From Prevotellaceae bacterium (GTDB lineage: Bacteria; Bacteroidota; Bacteroidia; Bacteroidales; Bacteroidaceae), in assembly GCA_019420585.1 (NCBI GenBank), contig JAHZGX010000022.1, forward strand, positions 28,045 through 55,992: a DNA stretch of 27,948 bases, written 5' to 3'. The notes below the pieces were generated by a model that searched no databases, had not been told where the DNA came from, and was given only the letters and a program-made list of their open reading frames with translations. The translations under genes were made by a program, and so were the position numbers. This document shows positions 18,031 through 25,800 of the stretch, piece after piece; positions within the stretch are counted from its first letter, which is position 1, and every line of letters starts with the position of its first letter.

Positions 18031-18080
18031 CGTGAACTGGGAAACAGCATCCGCCGCTTTCCGGTTCACGTTTTCTTTTA
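18031..18080 (+). terminator. Intrinsic terminator of the YtxH cassette
   Basis: The stem CGTGAAC plus TGG pairs with CC plus GGTTCACG (one G-T pair, one bulge) and is followed by TTTTCTTTT. It lies 115 bases after the last stop. Just upstream (18001-18020) is a short direct repeat of ACGA units with no obvious role. I see no gene in 17916-18131. Confidence 0.75.
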
Positions 18081-18131
18081 TCCCCCAAAAGAATTTTACC
18101 GCATTATTCCAGGAAACCGGAACAGAGACTG

Positions 18132-19412
18132 TTACTTGGTGTAATAATCAATGATGCGTGCAATGGCACGCTGACAGACAGGGCAGAAATCCGGTGCCTC
18201 ATTGACCTTCATGCGGCACTCTTGGCTTGGGCGGTACACACCTTTGGACTGGTAACCTCCTCCCTCATAGACACCAATCTCCGTGTAAAGGTTCTTGCCG
18301 CTGGGTTTGGTGGGTATACAGGCCTTGCGGGGCATCATGTCAGCCCACTTGGAAGAAAAATCCACAAGGGTGGTCAGGTTAGGTTCCCACGGCTCAGTGT
18401 CGGCTGGGTATACCAGTTCATACTGGTCATCGTAATAATACTCATCGGCAAGCCCGGCAAAACTGTGCCCGAACTCATGCACCACCACAGGCTTGCACAT
18501 GGGATGGTGAGCGGCCGAGAGCAGATAACTGTTGTATATGCCGCCCCCGCCATAATTGTCCGTATTGGCCAATATGACGATATGCTCATAAGGGATGCCC
18601 GCCAACAAGTCATGCAGACGCTTCAAATGGAGAGTGGTCAGATAGCGGTCACTGTAAAAGGTATCAAAATGGCTCTCTGTTGCAGTGCGTTTCCACAGTC
18701 CGTCATGCGGGATGCTCACTCCGCTGTCCTCTGATGACGAATACACGGCAACAAAGTTGAAGCGGTCGGCCATCGTGCGGAACGGCTCGTGGGCAAGCAT
18801 CGCCTCCATGCTCTCTTGGCAGTCACGGCGGAAGATGTCCATCTCCGAGTTGCGGTATCCTTCGGCAACGAAAGCCACATCAATCTTCTCACGGCTGTCC
18901 CCCGAACGACGCAGGTACTCCCATCTCTGCCCCTCCGCCACCGGACGGATGAGGATGTCTGCTGGATCCACACGGTGCCTCATGCTGCAATGCACTTGCC
19001 TGTGGGTGTCAGAGAGAGTCACCGTGACATCTACAGGAACTTTGGGCATGGGCACAAGGAACACGTTCTCAAAAGACTTTTTCACCTGCGTAGCCTCACG
19101 GGTGGACTGCCACTCCTGAAACAGCGTGCTGAATGAATGGCGGTAAAGCACCATACCGGTAGTGTCGGCAACGGAAATCTGCCCGTTGCCCTGCAGCAGC
19201 AGGCTGTCCATATTTACGCGTCGCCCATACCAACCATCTGATGCCCTCATCTCATCCAGGTATATCTGCTGGTTCTTGCTGTCGCCGCTGAAAGTATAGT
19301 CAAGCCTAAGAGTCTTGTCTTGAAACCACTGCCCAAATTCCTGGGCGTGGCACATGCCCACCATGCCCCACAAGGTCATCATGGCGACCAATGCCGTTTG
19401 TCTTATCTGCAT
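18132..19412 (-). CDS. Secreted M64 family (IgA-type) zinc metallopeptidase
   Basis: The start is ATG 19412, giving 426 residues and a clear signal peptide (MQIRQTALVAMMTLWGMVGM, cleavage likely after CHA). An N-terminal beta domain (about 25-160) matches the M64 N-terminal module; the catalytic domain begins at REKIDVAFVAEGYRNSEMD. The zinc motif is HEFGH (H312, E313, H316) followed by SFAGLADEYY, with an acidic pair at D323-E324. C-terminal cysteines (ECRMKV, FCPVCQRA) may form disulfides. The family founder cleaves IgA in Clostridium ramosum; most Bacteroidales members have no known substrate, so immunoglobulin cleavage is not implied. It lies 73 bases after the hotdog gene and could share its transcript. 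Confidence 0.92.
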   Translation of the reverse strand: MQIRQTALVAMMTLWGMVGMCHAQEFGQWFQDKTLRLDYTFSGDSKNQQIYLDEMRASDGWYGRRVNMDSLLLQGNGQISVADTTGMVLYRHSFSTLFQEWQSTREATQVKKSFENVFLVPMPKVPVDVTVTLSDTHRQVHCSMRHRVDPADILIRPVAEGQRWEYLRRSGDSREKIDVAFVAEGYRNSEMDIFRRDCQESMEAMLAHEPFRTMADRFNFVAVYSSSEDSGVSIPHDGLWKRTATESHFDTFYSDRYLTTLHLKRLHDLLAGIPYEHIVILANTDNYGGGGIYNSYLLSAAHHPMCKPVVVHEFGHSFAGLADEYYYDDQYELVYPADTEPWEPNLTTLVDFSSKWADMMPRKACIPTKPSGKNLYTEIGVYEGGGYQSKGVYRPSQECRMKVNEAPDFCPVCQRAIARIIDYYTK

Positions 19413-19485
19413 AAACTTGTTTGTATCTTTGATAAAAGCCCCCACACGGGAGAACCTACCACTCATCCCATACACTTACCTGCAT

Positions 19486-19857
19486 TCAGAGACGGCTCAT
19501 GAAATGTTCCCTGTCCACCACGAAGCGCAGGTGCGTGCCCTCGCCCAGCAGATTGCCGGCTTGGTCATGAGCCTCCACATGGAATGTCAGTTTGCGTCCG
19601 TTGATGGCTGTCAGCGTAGCCGTGGCCGTCAACGATGCCCCCACGGAAGTGGGCATCAGATGACTGCTGCTGATGTGCCCGCCCACCGTGGTACTGCCCT
19701 CAGGCAATTCTGGAGCCACGGCTAGCATGGCCGCATTCTCCATCAGAGCCATCATGACGGGAGTGGCCAGCACACGTAGGTCGCCACTGCCCATGCTGAG
19801 AGCCGTGTGGCTGTCCGTCACCTCCAACATGGAGGTATGCTTGACACCAATCTCCAT
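19486..19857 (-). CDS. FlK-like hotdog-fold thioesterase
   Basis: The 123-residue protein matches single-domain hotdog thioesterases of the fluoroacetyl-CoA thioesterase (FlK) group: VLATPVMMALMENAAMLAV, TTVGGHISSSHLMPTSVG, and FHVEAHDQAGNLLGEGTHLR. T32, E40 and H66 keep the same spacing (8 and 26 residues) as the Thr42/Glu50/His76 triad of FlK, so it is probably an active acyl-CoA hydrolase. The natural substrate in Bacteroidales is unknown; detoxification of an unwanted acyl-CoA is one possibility. An AGGAAAGG sequence just before the ATG is a good ribosome binding site. It lies 45 bases after the small partner of the zeta-like gene. Confidence 0.85.
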   Translation of the reverse strand: MEIGVKHTSMLEVTDSHTALSMGSGDLRVLATPVMMALMENAAMLAVAPELPEGSTTVGGHISSSHLMPTSVGASLTATATLTAINGRKLTFHVEAHDQAGNLLGEGTHLRFVVDREHFMSRL

Positions 19858-19902
19858 ATTCCTTTCCTAATACATTATATAATATATCGCGCGAATGCTT
19901 GC

Positions 19903-20115
19903 TCACTGCAGGCCGTTGCGCCTTGCCAAAGGGTCGCCCAAGGCATCAGGCCAAACTTCTCCGTCCCTTTCAGGCACGATTTCGATTATCTTTCCGTCAC
20001 GCCACACCACTAATGACTGACGCGCGTGACCGGCACGTTCCAGCAAACGGTGGTGAGCCAGTTGGATGCCCTTGTCGATGCTGCGCTGCATCTTACGTAG
20101 TTCCTTGTCCGTCAT
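19903..20115 (-). CDS. Small partner protein of the zeta-like kinase (possible antitoxin)
   Basis: The 70-residue protein has an N-terminal charged helix (KELRKMQRSIDKGIQLAHHRLLE) and a short beta segment (QSLVVWRDGKIIEIVPE). Small proteins ending in a strand-turn of the type VVWRDGKIVEIPP are, as I recall, often encoded next to chromosomal zeta-like ATPases. Its ATG overlaps the upstream kinase stop by 4 bases, so translation is coupled and the stoichiometry is linked. An antitoxin role is inference from this arrangement only; it is not similar to the classic epsilon antitoxin. Confidence 0.8.
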   Translation of the reverse strand: MTDKELRKMQRSIDKGIQLAHHRLLERAGHARQSLVVWRDGKIIEIVPERDGEVWPDALGDPLARRNGLQ

Positions 20116-20720
20116 ACTTCCTGCTCCTCCTCCGTTTGTCCGTATCTCATCTGGAGCGAACGGAAACGCTCCTCCTCCAGAATCTCCACATTCCTTTCTC
20201 CGCAGCCACTGGCCAGTTTCACAGCAGGGCAGTCACTATTGTCATACAGAGCCCAGTAGTCACACACGGGCATGTATAACTGGAACAGGTTCTGCAGCCC
20301 CGCCTCATAACGCCGGCGTATCACATCCACGGGGATGTTGTGTCCACCCATGCTCACACGACGCTCCACACGCTTCACCGCCTGGTCTGGCGTGTCAAGC
20401 ATAAAGAAGATGAGTGTCACAAAATAGCCACGACGCTGCGCCTGCTGTATGAGCTTGACGTAGGAACGCGTGGCAAGTGTGGTCTCAAAAGCGAACGATT
20501 CACCCTCCTTGAGCAGGTGGATGATGCGGTCTATCATGAGACGTCCGGCCTGAATGGCCACTCCCTCGGGGTTGAAAGGCGAGAGTCCTGCCGCAATCTC
20601 ATCGGCATTGACGAACTCCCTGCAGTTGAGCATTTCGGGCAGCATAGTAAATGAGGCCGTGGTTTTCCCCGCCCCATTGCAGCCCGCAATGATGTACAGT
20701 TTCATTTTCTTCTGCTCCAT
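20112..20720 (-). CDS. Zeta-toxin-like P-loop kinase
   Basis: The 202-residue protein is a single P-loop kinase domain. Walker A is GCNGAGKT (13-20), followed by FVNADEIAAGLSPFNPEG (D40, the usual catalytic Asp position of zeta-like kinases), then SFAFETTLATRSY (E79) and a lid region rich in Arg (VKRVERRVSMGGHNIPVDVIRRRYEAG). Classic zeta toxins phosphorylate UDP-N-acetylglucosamine; for this chromosomal subgroup the substrate is not established. Translation may also start at the second Met (MKLYIIAG). The upstream gap to trmD is 123 bases, so it probably has its own promoter, though I see no clear TAnnTTTG on the minus strand. Confidence 0.88.
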   Translation of the reverse strand: MEQKKMKLYIIAGCNGAGKTTASFTMLPEMLNCREFVNADEIAAGLSPFNPEGVAIQAGRLMIDRIIHLLKEGESFAFETTLATRSYVKLIQQAQRRGYFVTLIFFMLDTPDQAVKRVERRVSMGGHNIPVDVIRRRYEAGLQNLFQLYMPVCDYWALYDNSDCPAVKLASGCGERNVEILEEERFRSLQMRYGQTEEEQEV

Positions 20721-20843
20721 ATCCTTATCTTTGTATAAAGCGTTTATTCTGTTTCTCCTTCGTGGTGGTGCCCATGCCTTGCCAAGTGAGTCATCCGTCT
20801 GCCATGGAACAGCATGTTGGGTTTGTTTCCCTGGCCACCGAGT

Positions 20844-21560
20844 TCACTTCTTGTGGCAGTGCGGAGGCTTGGTAGACTCCGGTCCGGAAGCCAAAAGGTC
20901 GGGACGGAGCCGCCTAGTTCGCTCTAGACTCTGCTGCAATTGCCACTCCTTTATCTTGGCTTCATGGCCAGAAAGCAGTATGTCGGGCACCTTCCAGCCC
21001 TTGTAGTCAGCCGGACGGGTATACACAGGTGCCTCCAGCAGATTGTCCTGGAAACTGTCGGAGAGGGCACTCTGCTCGTCACCTATGGCTCCCGGAAGCA
21101 CACGCACGATGGCATCTGCCATGACGGCAGCCGCCAGTTCGCCTCCCGTGAGCACATAGTCGCCGATGCTCACCTCCTTGGTGATGATATGCTCGCGTAT
21201 GCGGTAGTCGATTCCCTTGTAATGGCCACACAGGATGATGAGGTTCTCACAGAGCGAGAGAGTATTGGCCATAGGCTGGTCAAAGCGTTCACCATCGGGA
21301 GCCGTGAAGATGATTTCGTCATAGTGACGCTCAGCGGTGAGCGCACTTATACAGCGGTCGATGGGCTCGCACTGCATCACCATGCCGGCTGACCCACCAA
21401 AAGGATAGTCATCCACTCGGCGCCATTTGTCCACGGTGTAGTCCCGCAGGTTATGGATATGAATCTCCACCAGCCCCTTCTTCTGCGCGCGTCCCAGGAT
21501 GGATTCCTTCATAAAGCCCTCAATCAGCGGGGGGAGCACTGTGATGATGTCTATTCGCAT
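20844..21560 (-). CDS. trmD: tRNA (guanine-37-N1) methyltransferase
   Basis: TrmD methylates G37 next to the anticodon, using S-adenosylmethionine, and prevents frameshifting. The 238 residues contain the N-terminal MRIDIITVLPPLIEGF, the glycine-rich DDYPFGGSAGMVM, the knot segments ILCGHYKGIDYRI (110-121) and SIGDYVLTGGELAA (131-144), and the linker with D168 (ALSDSF). The C-terminal tail past PDLLAS is short and unconserved. Its start overlaps the end of pyrD by 10 bases, so it is translated from the pyrK-pyrD transcript, not from the rpsP-rimM-trmD-rplS operon of many other bacteria. Confidence 0.97.
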   Translation of the reverse strand: MRIDIITVLPPLIEGFMKESILGRAQKKGLVEIHIHNLRDYTVDKWRRVDDYPFGGSAGMVMQCEPIDRCISALTAERHYDEIIFTAPDGERFDQPMANTLSLCENLIILCGHYKGIDYRIREHIITKEVSIGDYVLTGGELAAAVMADAIVRVLPGAIGDEQSALSDSFQDNLLEAPVYTRPADYKGWKVPDILLSGHEAKIKEWQLQQSLERTRRLRPDLLASGPESTKPPHCHKK

Positions 21561-22459
21561 AAGCCAATGATTTCCTTTACACTTCGGAAGCCTTGGCGTT
21601 CCAAATATTGGTCAATACCCAGCGCCACCTTGGCACTCACTGCCGGATCCACAAAGTTGGCCGTTCCTATTTCCACGGCACAGGCTCCCGCAAGCAGGAA
21701 CTCCACGGCATCGGTGGCATTGCTGATGCCTCCCAGTCCCACCACAGGAATGTCCACCGCATGAGCCACCTGCCACACCATGCGCAGTGCCACGGGTTTC
21801 ACGCACGGGCCACTCAGCCCACCCGTGCCAATACTGAGCACACGCTTACGCCTCTCGACATCGATGGCCATACCCATGAGCGTGTTTATCAGACTTACGG
21901 CATCGGCTCCCTCGGCCTCAACTGCCTTGGCTATGTCGGTGATGCTGGTCACATTGGGCGACAGTTTGACGATTATCGTTTTGCCGTACGCCCGGCGAAC
22001 CGCCTTCACCACACTGGATGCGCCCTCCGCTGAAGTACCGAAGGCCATTCCCCCATGCCTGACATTGGGACAGGAGATGTTGAGTTCAATGGCTTCCACA
22101 TGCTCCAATTCGCCTATCCTGCGAGCACATTCGGCATAGTCCTCGGGGCTGTTGCCCGACACGTTGACCACCACCTGCGTAGGCAGGGACTGCACCTGCG
22201 GATAGATGTGCTTGCAAAAGTAATCCACACCCTTGTTCTGCAGACCCACGCAGTTGAGCATCCCCTGCGGGGTCTCTGCCATGCGCGGATAGGGATTGCC
22301 TTGCCTTGGCTCCAGCGTGGTTCCTTTCACAATGATGCCACCCAGCAGGCTCAGATCCACCAAGTCGGCATACTCCAGGCCATATCCAAACGTGCCGCTG
22401 GCCGTCATCACAGGATTCTTCAGCGTGAGCCGACCTATATGTGTTGTCAAATCTGCCAT
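21551..22459 (-). CDS. pyrD: Dihydroorotate dehydrogenase B, catalytic subunit
   Basis: This FMN enzyme oxidises dihydroorotate to orotate in pyrimidine synthesis. The 302 residues form the TIM-barrel of class 1B: NPVMTASGTFGYG at the start, GGIIVKGTTLEPRQGNPYPR, LNISCPNV with the expected catalytic C130, and the FMN phosphate loop near VVGLGGISNATDAVEFLLAG. Class 1B is supported by the neighbouring electron-transfer subunit PyrK, whose end overlaps this start by 13 bases. It overlaps trmD by 10 bases at the other end. Confidence 0.97.
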   Translation of the reverse strand: MADLTTHIGRLTLKNPVMTASGTFGYGLEYADLVDLSLLGGIIVKGTTLEPRQGNPYPRMAETPQGMLNCVGLQNKGVDYFCKHIYPQVQSLPTQVVVNVSGNSPEDYAECARRIGELEHVEAIELNISCPNVRHGGMAFGTSAEGASSVVKAVRRAYGKTIIVKLSPNVTSITDIAKAVEAEGADAVSLINTLMGMAIDVERRKRVLSIGTGGLSGPCVKPVALRMVWQVAHAVDIPVVGLGGISNATDAVEFLLAGACAVEIGTANFVDPAVSAKVALGIDQYLERQGFRSVKEIIGLCE

Positions 22460-23226
22460 TTCAGTTTCTCTATGTCAAAAACCGGCCCTTCCTGGCAAGC
22501 GCACACATTGCCCTCCGTGGTGTCCTCCACGCAGCAGAGGCATGCGCCCAGGCCACAGGCCATCATATTCTCAAGACTTACCTCACAGGGCACGCCCACC
22601 TGACGGGCGTGGCGTGCCACAGCCACCATCATGGGCTTGGGGCCGCACACGCTAATGCGCGTGAAGCGCTCTGCCGCGAGGAGACTGTGCTGGGTGACGA
22701 AGCCGCGCTCGCCAAGCGAGCCGTCCTCGGTGGTCACGAACACATGCCCCACGCGCCGGAACTCCTCCATCTGTAGAAGGTCATCGGCACTGCGCGCACC
22801 CAGCAAGAACGTGGGCTCCACACCCATTTCCCGCATGCGTATGCCGGCAAAGAGCAACGGAGCCACGCCCACGCCACCTCCCACCAGCAGAGGATGCTCC
22901 GAGACCGAAGCAGGCATGGTGAAACCATGCCCCAGGGGGAGCACTGCATTAAGCGTGTCACCAGGCTGAAGCATGGCTATGTGGCGCGTGCCCTCACCAG
23001 CCAGGCGCACCAAGAGCCAAAGTTCATTGGCCGTGCGGTCCACGTTATGAATGCTGATGGGGCGGCGCAGATAAGTGGACGGACTATCGTCTACGCGTAT
23101 CTGCACAAACTGGCCGGGCTGCATCTCGGGCAGCGGATGCTCGGAATCGGTAACCCGGATAAGGACGTAACGCTCATGAATATGCTGCACGTCCCTGACC
23201 AAAAGATCCAGAATATGTTTCTTCAT
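22447..23226 (-). CDS. pyrK: Dihydroorotate dehydrogenase B, electron-transfer subunit
   Basis: PyrK carries FAD and a [2Fe-2S] cluster and passes electrons from PyrD to NAD. The 259 residues show a ferredoxin-reductase-like FAD domain (RRPISIH, 55-61), an NAD-binding domain starting with LLVGGGVGVAPLLF, and a C-terminal cluster motif C224-X4-C229-X2-C232-X11-C244 followed by QEGPVF, as in characterised PyrK proteins. It is the first gene of the pyrK-pyrD-trmD unit. Confidence 0.96.
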   Translation of the reverse strand: MKKHILDLLVRDVQHIHERYVLIRVTDSEHPLPEMQPGQFVQIRVDDSPSTYLRRPISIHNVDRTANELWLLVRLAGEGTRHIAMLQPGDTLNAVLPLGHGFTMPASVSEHPLLVGGGVGVAPLLFAGIRMREMGVEPTFLLGARSADDLLQMEEFRRVGHVFVTTEDGSLGERGFVTQHSLLAAERFTRISVCGPKPMMVAVARHARQVGVPCEVSLENMMACGLGACLCCVEDTTEGNVCACQEGPVFDIEKLKWQI

Positions 23227-23264
23227 CTTTGCTCTCTACACATTACTATATATAATACTCACTG

Positions 23265-23272
23265 CAAAGGTA
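23265..23272 (-). promoter_or_regulatory. Candidate -7 box for pyrK-pyrD-trmD
   Basis: The minus strand reads TACCTTTG, 38 bases before the pyrK start. No TTTG is visible at -33. Immediately upstream is GGGAAACCC followed by TTTTTT, which might end transcription of the XRE gene. The rest of 23273-23480 holds no gene I can support. Confidence 0.5.
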
Positions 23273-23480
23273 TACATAAAAAAGGGTTTCCCGCCCCTAA
23301 GCGGCAAGAAAGTGGCATGTACTGGTTCCACGACCACATTTGCACACACAACGACACGGCACCGGAACTGCCTGCCATAGGGCACTTCCAGGCATCACGA
23401 AGCATCTGGCACCGCAGGCGGCACGCCAAGAGAAGAAAACGAATAAGGGGGAAGTGTACAAGGAGGCATGCGCCGCACTA

Positions 23481-23903
23481 CTAGCGGGGAGAGAATATCT
23501 CGAAAGTCCCGTCATCAAAGAAGACACGAATCTCTATAGGCCTGCGCATTGGTTTGTTGAGATTTTTAACCGTATCACGAATTTCCTCCAAGATAGGGGA
23601 GGCCATCATGGGTTGCTCTACGGGCTGCTCAGGGAAATCAAGAGCCGGCTGCACGTCACCTTGCACAGTAGCGTCCTGCTGCTCCGCGGAGGCACTCGCA
23701 TACATGTCGCCCTCACCAAACATGAGCCAATTGATGCTGATATCAGGAAAGAAGGTGTGCACCGCATTCACCAAGTTATTGGTGGGCTTGGTACGACCAT
23801 TGAATATGCTGGAGAGCGTTCCCTCCGCCACACAGAGTTTGGCAGCAAATTCCTTCTGGGTCAGCCCCAGAGTTTTCATCAACTGATATATGCGATCCTT
23901 CAT
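23481..23903 (-). CDS. XRE-family helix-turn-helix regulator
   Basis: From ATG 23903 the protein has 140 residues; the open frame extends 22 codons upstream but over promoter-like sequence. Residues 3-57 are a Cro/CI-type HTH (IYQLMKTLGLTQKEFAAKL, then VAEGTLSSIFNGRTKPTNNL). A variable Gln/Pro-rich middle leads to a conserved-looking C-terminus (RPIEIRVFFDDGTFEIF). The same HTH-plus-beta-tail form is common in Bacteroidales chromosomes; targets are unknown. The gene is monocistronic, and the AT-rich DNA upstream contains inverted repeats that could be its own operator. Confidence 0.88.
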   Translation of the reverse strand: MKDRIYQLMKTLGLTQKEFAAKLCVAEGTLSSIFNGRTKPTNNLVNAVHTFFPDISINWLMFGEGDMYASASAEQQDATVQGDVQPALDFPEQPVEQPMMASPILEEIRDTVKNLNKPMRRPIEIRVFFDDGTFEIFSPR

Positions 23904-23958
23904 GCTTGAGACGTGTTTTGGAGGCAAAGTAAGCCTCTTTCGATTTCTAAACCACCCG

Positions 23959-23989
23959 CAAAGATACACAAACTTATTTGCTTTCCCAA
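23959..23989 (-). promoter_or_regulatory. Candidate promoter of the XRE gene
   Basis: On the minus strand TTGG (23989-23986) and TATCTTTG (23966-23959) are separated by 19 bases, a fair match to the Bacteroidota consensus, 56 bases before the start codon. Confidence 0.5.
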
Positions 23990-24576
23990 GAATTCAGATA
24001 TATAAATATCAACTTTCTAAACTGCTCTTGTTTTGCTGTTTGAATATTGCATTTTGAATTCAAAATCGCCATTTCGCATTCGGTGCAAAGTTCTGAATCC
24101 AATACTGAAACCTTAACCATTTGAACTTTCAAACTTTTAAGAAACCTAATGTAACTCTTGGTTTTCCAGTAGTTATAATACTTGTTTGCGCAATAAACAG
24201 CATTTATATAACCATTTTTTCTGTATTATTACATATTCATATCTTGATTTCTGCAATTACACTGCATTTCTCGCTGGTTTTTTGTCTGTTACATAAATAC
24301 GTAATGTGATGCATAAAATCCTTTTTCGGAGTGCACGTTTTTGAATTTGCAAACATGAGAGATTCAGTTTTATTGTGGATTTTGCGTTCTGGTTCTGTCG
24401 TTCACGTTCATGCGTCATTCAGGTTTTGCAAATCAAAGTCGCACATTTTATAATTTGGATTTATGAATTTATATTTTCAATGGGTGCTGCTTGGGGCTTC
24501 AGACAAGCAGTTTTTACCAGAATGAAAAATTCACGTACAAGTGGGCTGGCGCAGAATTCTGAGCGATTCTCAGCGC
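23990..24576. other. AT-rich intergenic region with palindromes, no supported gene
   Basis: This stretch of nearly 0.6 kb, with no ORF that looks coding, lies between the XRE promoter and the holA terminator. It contains a perfect 16-base palindrome ATTTTGAATTCAAAAT (24051-24066), a related inverted repeat TTTGAA-CT-TTCAAA (24120-24133), and a plus-strand hairpin CTGCTTG/CAAGCAG (24487-24510) followed by TTTTT. A 62-residue hydrophobic ORF at 24121-24309 looks like chance in AT-rich DNA. I see no tRNA or insertion sequence. Confidence 0.6.
24051..24066. promoter_or_regulatory. Perfect 16-base palindrome, candidate operator
   Basis: ATTTTGAATTCAAAAT equals its own reverse complement. It lies about 85 bases upstream of the candidate XRE -7 box, and a similar TTTGAA/TTCAAA inverted repeat follows at 24120-24133. 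Dimeric HTH proteins bind such sites, but AT-rich DNA makes short palindromes likely by chance. Confidence 0.3.
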
Positions 24577-24631
24577 ATCAAAAAAGTGCGCAAATACCTA
24601 TTTCACAAGCCGTGAAGGGGCATTTGCGCAC
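24577..24631 (-). terminator. Intrinsic terminator of holA
   Basis: On the minus strand a 10-pair perfect stem GTGCGCAAAT/ATTTGCGCAC encloses a second inverted repeat TTCAC/GTGAA and is followed directly by TTTTTTGATG. It lies 31 bases past the holA stop. Confidence 0.85.
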
Positions 24632-24662
24632 ATACGCTTCCGTCTGTAAACTGGAAAAGAAA

Positions 24663-25688
24663 TCAGTGAAGAATGAAGAAAATCAAGTCCTGAAGCAGTT
24701 CGCCATCGGGTGTTTTACCGCCCTCAAGCCCCTTGCTGCGGGCATCTGTCTTGCGAATTTCGGCCAGAATGAGCATTGTCTTCACACCAGAATAGTTGAC
24801 CATGGCCGGCATGACATCCTGACGAACCTTCCACTCGGGCTTCTCCAGCCATGCCGCCACTCCCCTATCACTTCTGTCAGGAGCGTAGTAAGAGACCATG
24901 ACATCAGAAAAAAACGTAAAAAGATTTGCAATCGTTCTCTGGAGAGCGAAACTGCGTGGATTACCCTGATAGTACCTCACAATGCGGGCGGCGCGCTCCA
25001 TGTCACGATTGGCCAAGGCGGCCTGCAACTCAAAGTCGTTGAACTCCCGGCTCACACCCGTCTGCTGCTCCACCAGCGATGCGGTGACCGTCTGCCCGCC
25101 GGGCGGCACAGCCAGCACCAACTTATCCATCTCGCTGGCCAGGCGGCACAAGTCCGTACCCACATGCGAGGCCAGCATCTGCACGGCCTGCTGCTCCACG
25201 CCCAGGCCGCGCTTCTTGAGATAGCGCGTGATGAACGGCGGAAGTTGACGCTCGTAGAGCCTCTTGCTCTCATACACGACACCCACCTTCATGAGCTTCT
25301 TCGCCACGGCCTTGCGCTTGTCCAGCAATCCATGCTTGTGGCAGAAGACAAGCACGGTGGAACCGTTGGGCTTCTGCAGGTAATCGTCCAGCGCATCCAG
25401 CGAGCGCAAGGCCTGCGCCTCACGCACCACCACCACCCTTCGATCAGCCATCATGGGATATGCCTGTGCCAGTTCCACCACCTGGGCGATGCCGGTGTCT
25501 GCACCGTACACAATGTCGAGGTTGAAATCGCGCTCCTCCTCTTTCAGCAAGGTATTCACGAGGAAATCACTCAACTCATTTATATAATAGTCCTCCTCAC
25601 CCATCAGATAATACACGGGGGCAACCCGTCCGGCACGCACATCGCGCACCACATCCTCTGCCGTCAGGCTCTTTGCCGTTTCTGCCAT
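24663..25688 (-). CDS. holA: DNA polymerase III delta subunit
   Basis: Delta opens the beta sliding clamp within the clamp loader. The 341 residues show the HolA pattern: PVYYLMGEEDYYINELSDFL at the N-terminus, DIVYGADTG, the AYPMMADRRVVVVREAQ segment, the collar-side region FITRYLKKRGLGVEQQAVQML with LCRLASEMDKLVL, and the C-terminal FNDFELQAALANRDMERAARI with a helical collar. Length is normal. The gene is flanked by its own terminator and by a 371-base spacer on the 5' side. Its neighbours (AMP nucleosidase and the HsdR-N-like gene) are, as I recall, frequent partners of holA in Bacteroidales. Confidence 0.95.
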   Translation of the reverse strand: MAETAKSLTAEDVVRDVRAGRVAPVYYLMGEEDYYINELSDFLVNTLLKEEERDFNLDIVYGADTGIAQVVELAQAYPMMADRRVVVVREAQALRSLDALDDYLQKPNGSTVLVFCHKHGLLDKRKAVAKKLMKVGVVYESKRLYERQLPPFITRYLKKRGLGVEQQAVQMLASHVGTDLCRLASEMDKLVLAVPPGGQTVTASLVEQQTGVSREFNDFELQAALANRDMERAARIVRYYQGNPRSFALQRTIANLFTFFSDVMVSYYAPDRSDRGVAAWLEKPEWKVRQDVMPAMVNYSGVKTMLILAEIRKTDARSKGLEGGKTPDGELLQDLIFFILH

Positions 25689-25800
25689 AAGTTACATTAT
25701 ATATATGTCTCTACTTTACATTGTGCAATGCCGGAGGGGGCACGCTGGGAGGCTGGAGCCCTAGGAGCACAATACCCAACCGGCCATTAGAGTCCTGATG

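Noticed and set aside
19424..19431. Plus-strand TATCTTTG box just before the M64 gene, and a similar one at 20727-20734 before the kinase gene
   Set aside because: They point away from the genes they precede, no plus-strand gene follows, and no TTTG lies at 19-base spacing; antisense transcripts are possible but unsupported.
23297..23527. 76-residue minus-strand open frame between XRE and pyrK
   Set aside because: It overlaps the end of the XRE gene in another frame, is Cys/Ser/Ala-rich without a domain, and has no start signals.
24121..24309. 62-residue hydrophobic plus-strand open frame
   Set aside because: It lies in AT-rich DNA where Ile/Leu/Phe-rich frames arise by chance, and there is no Shine-Dalgarno or TAnnTTTG box close upstream.
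24375..25790. 471-residue plus-strand open frame
   Set aside because: Most of it is antisense to holA, which has clear family motifs; the His-rich, low-complexity translation is typical of a reverse-frame shadow.
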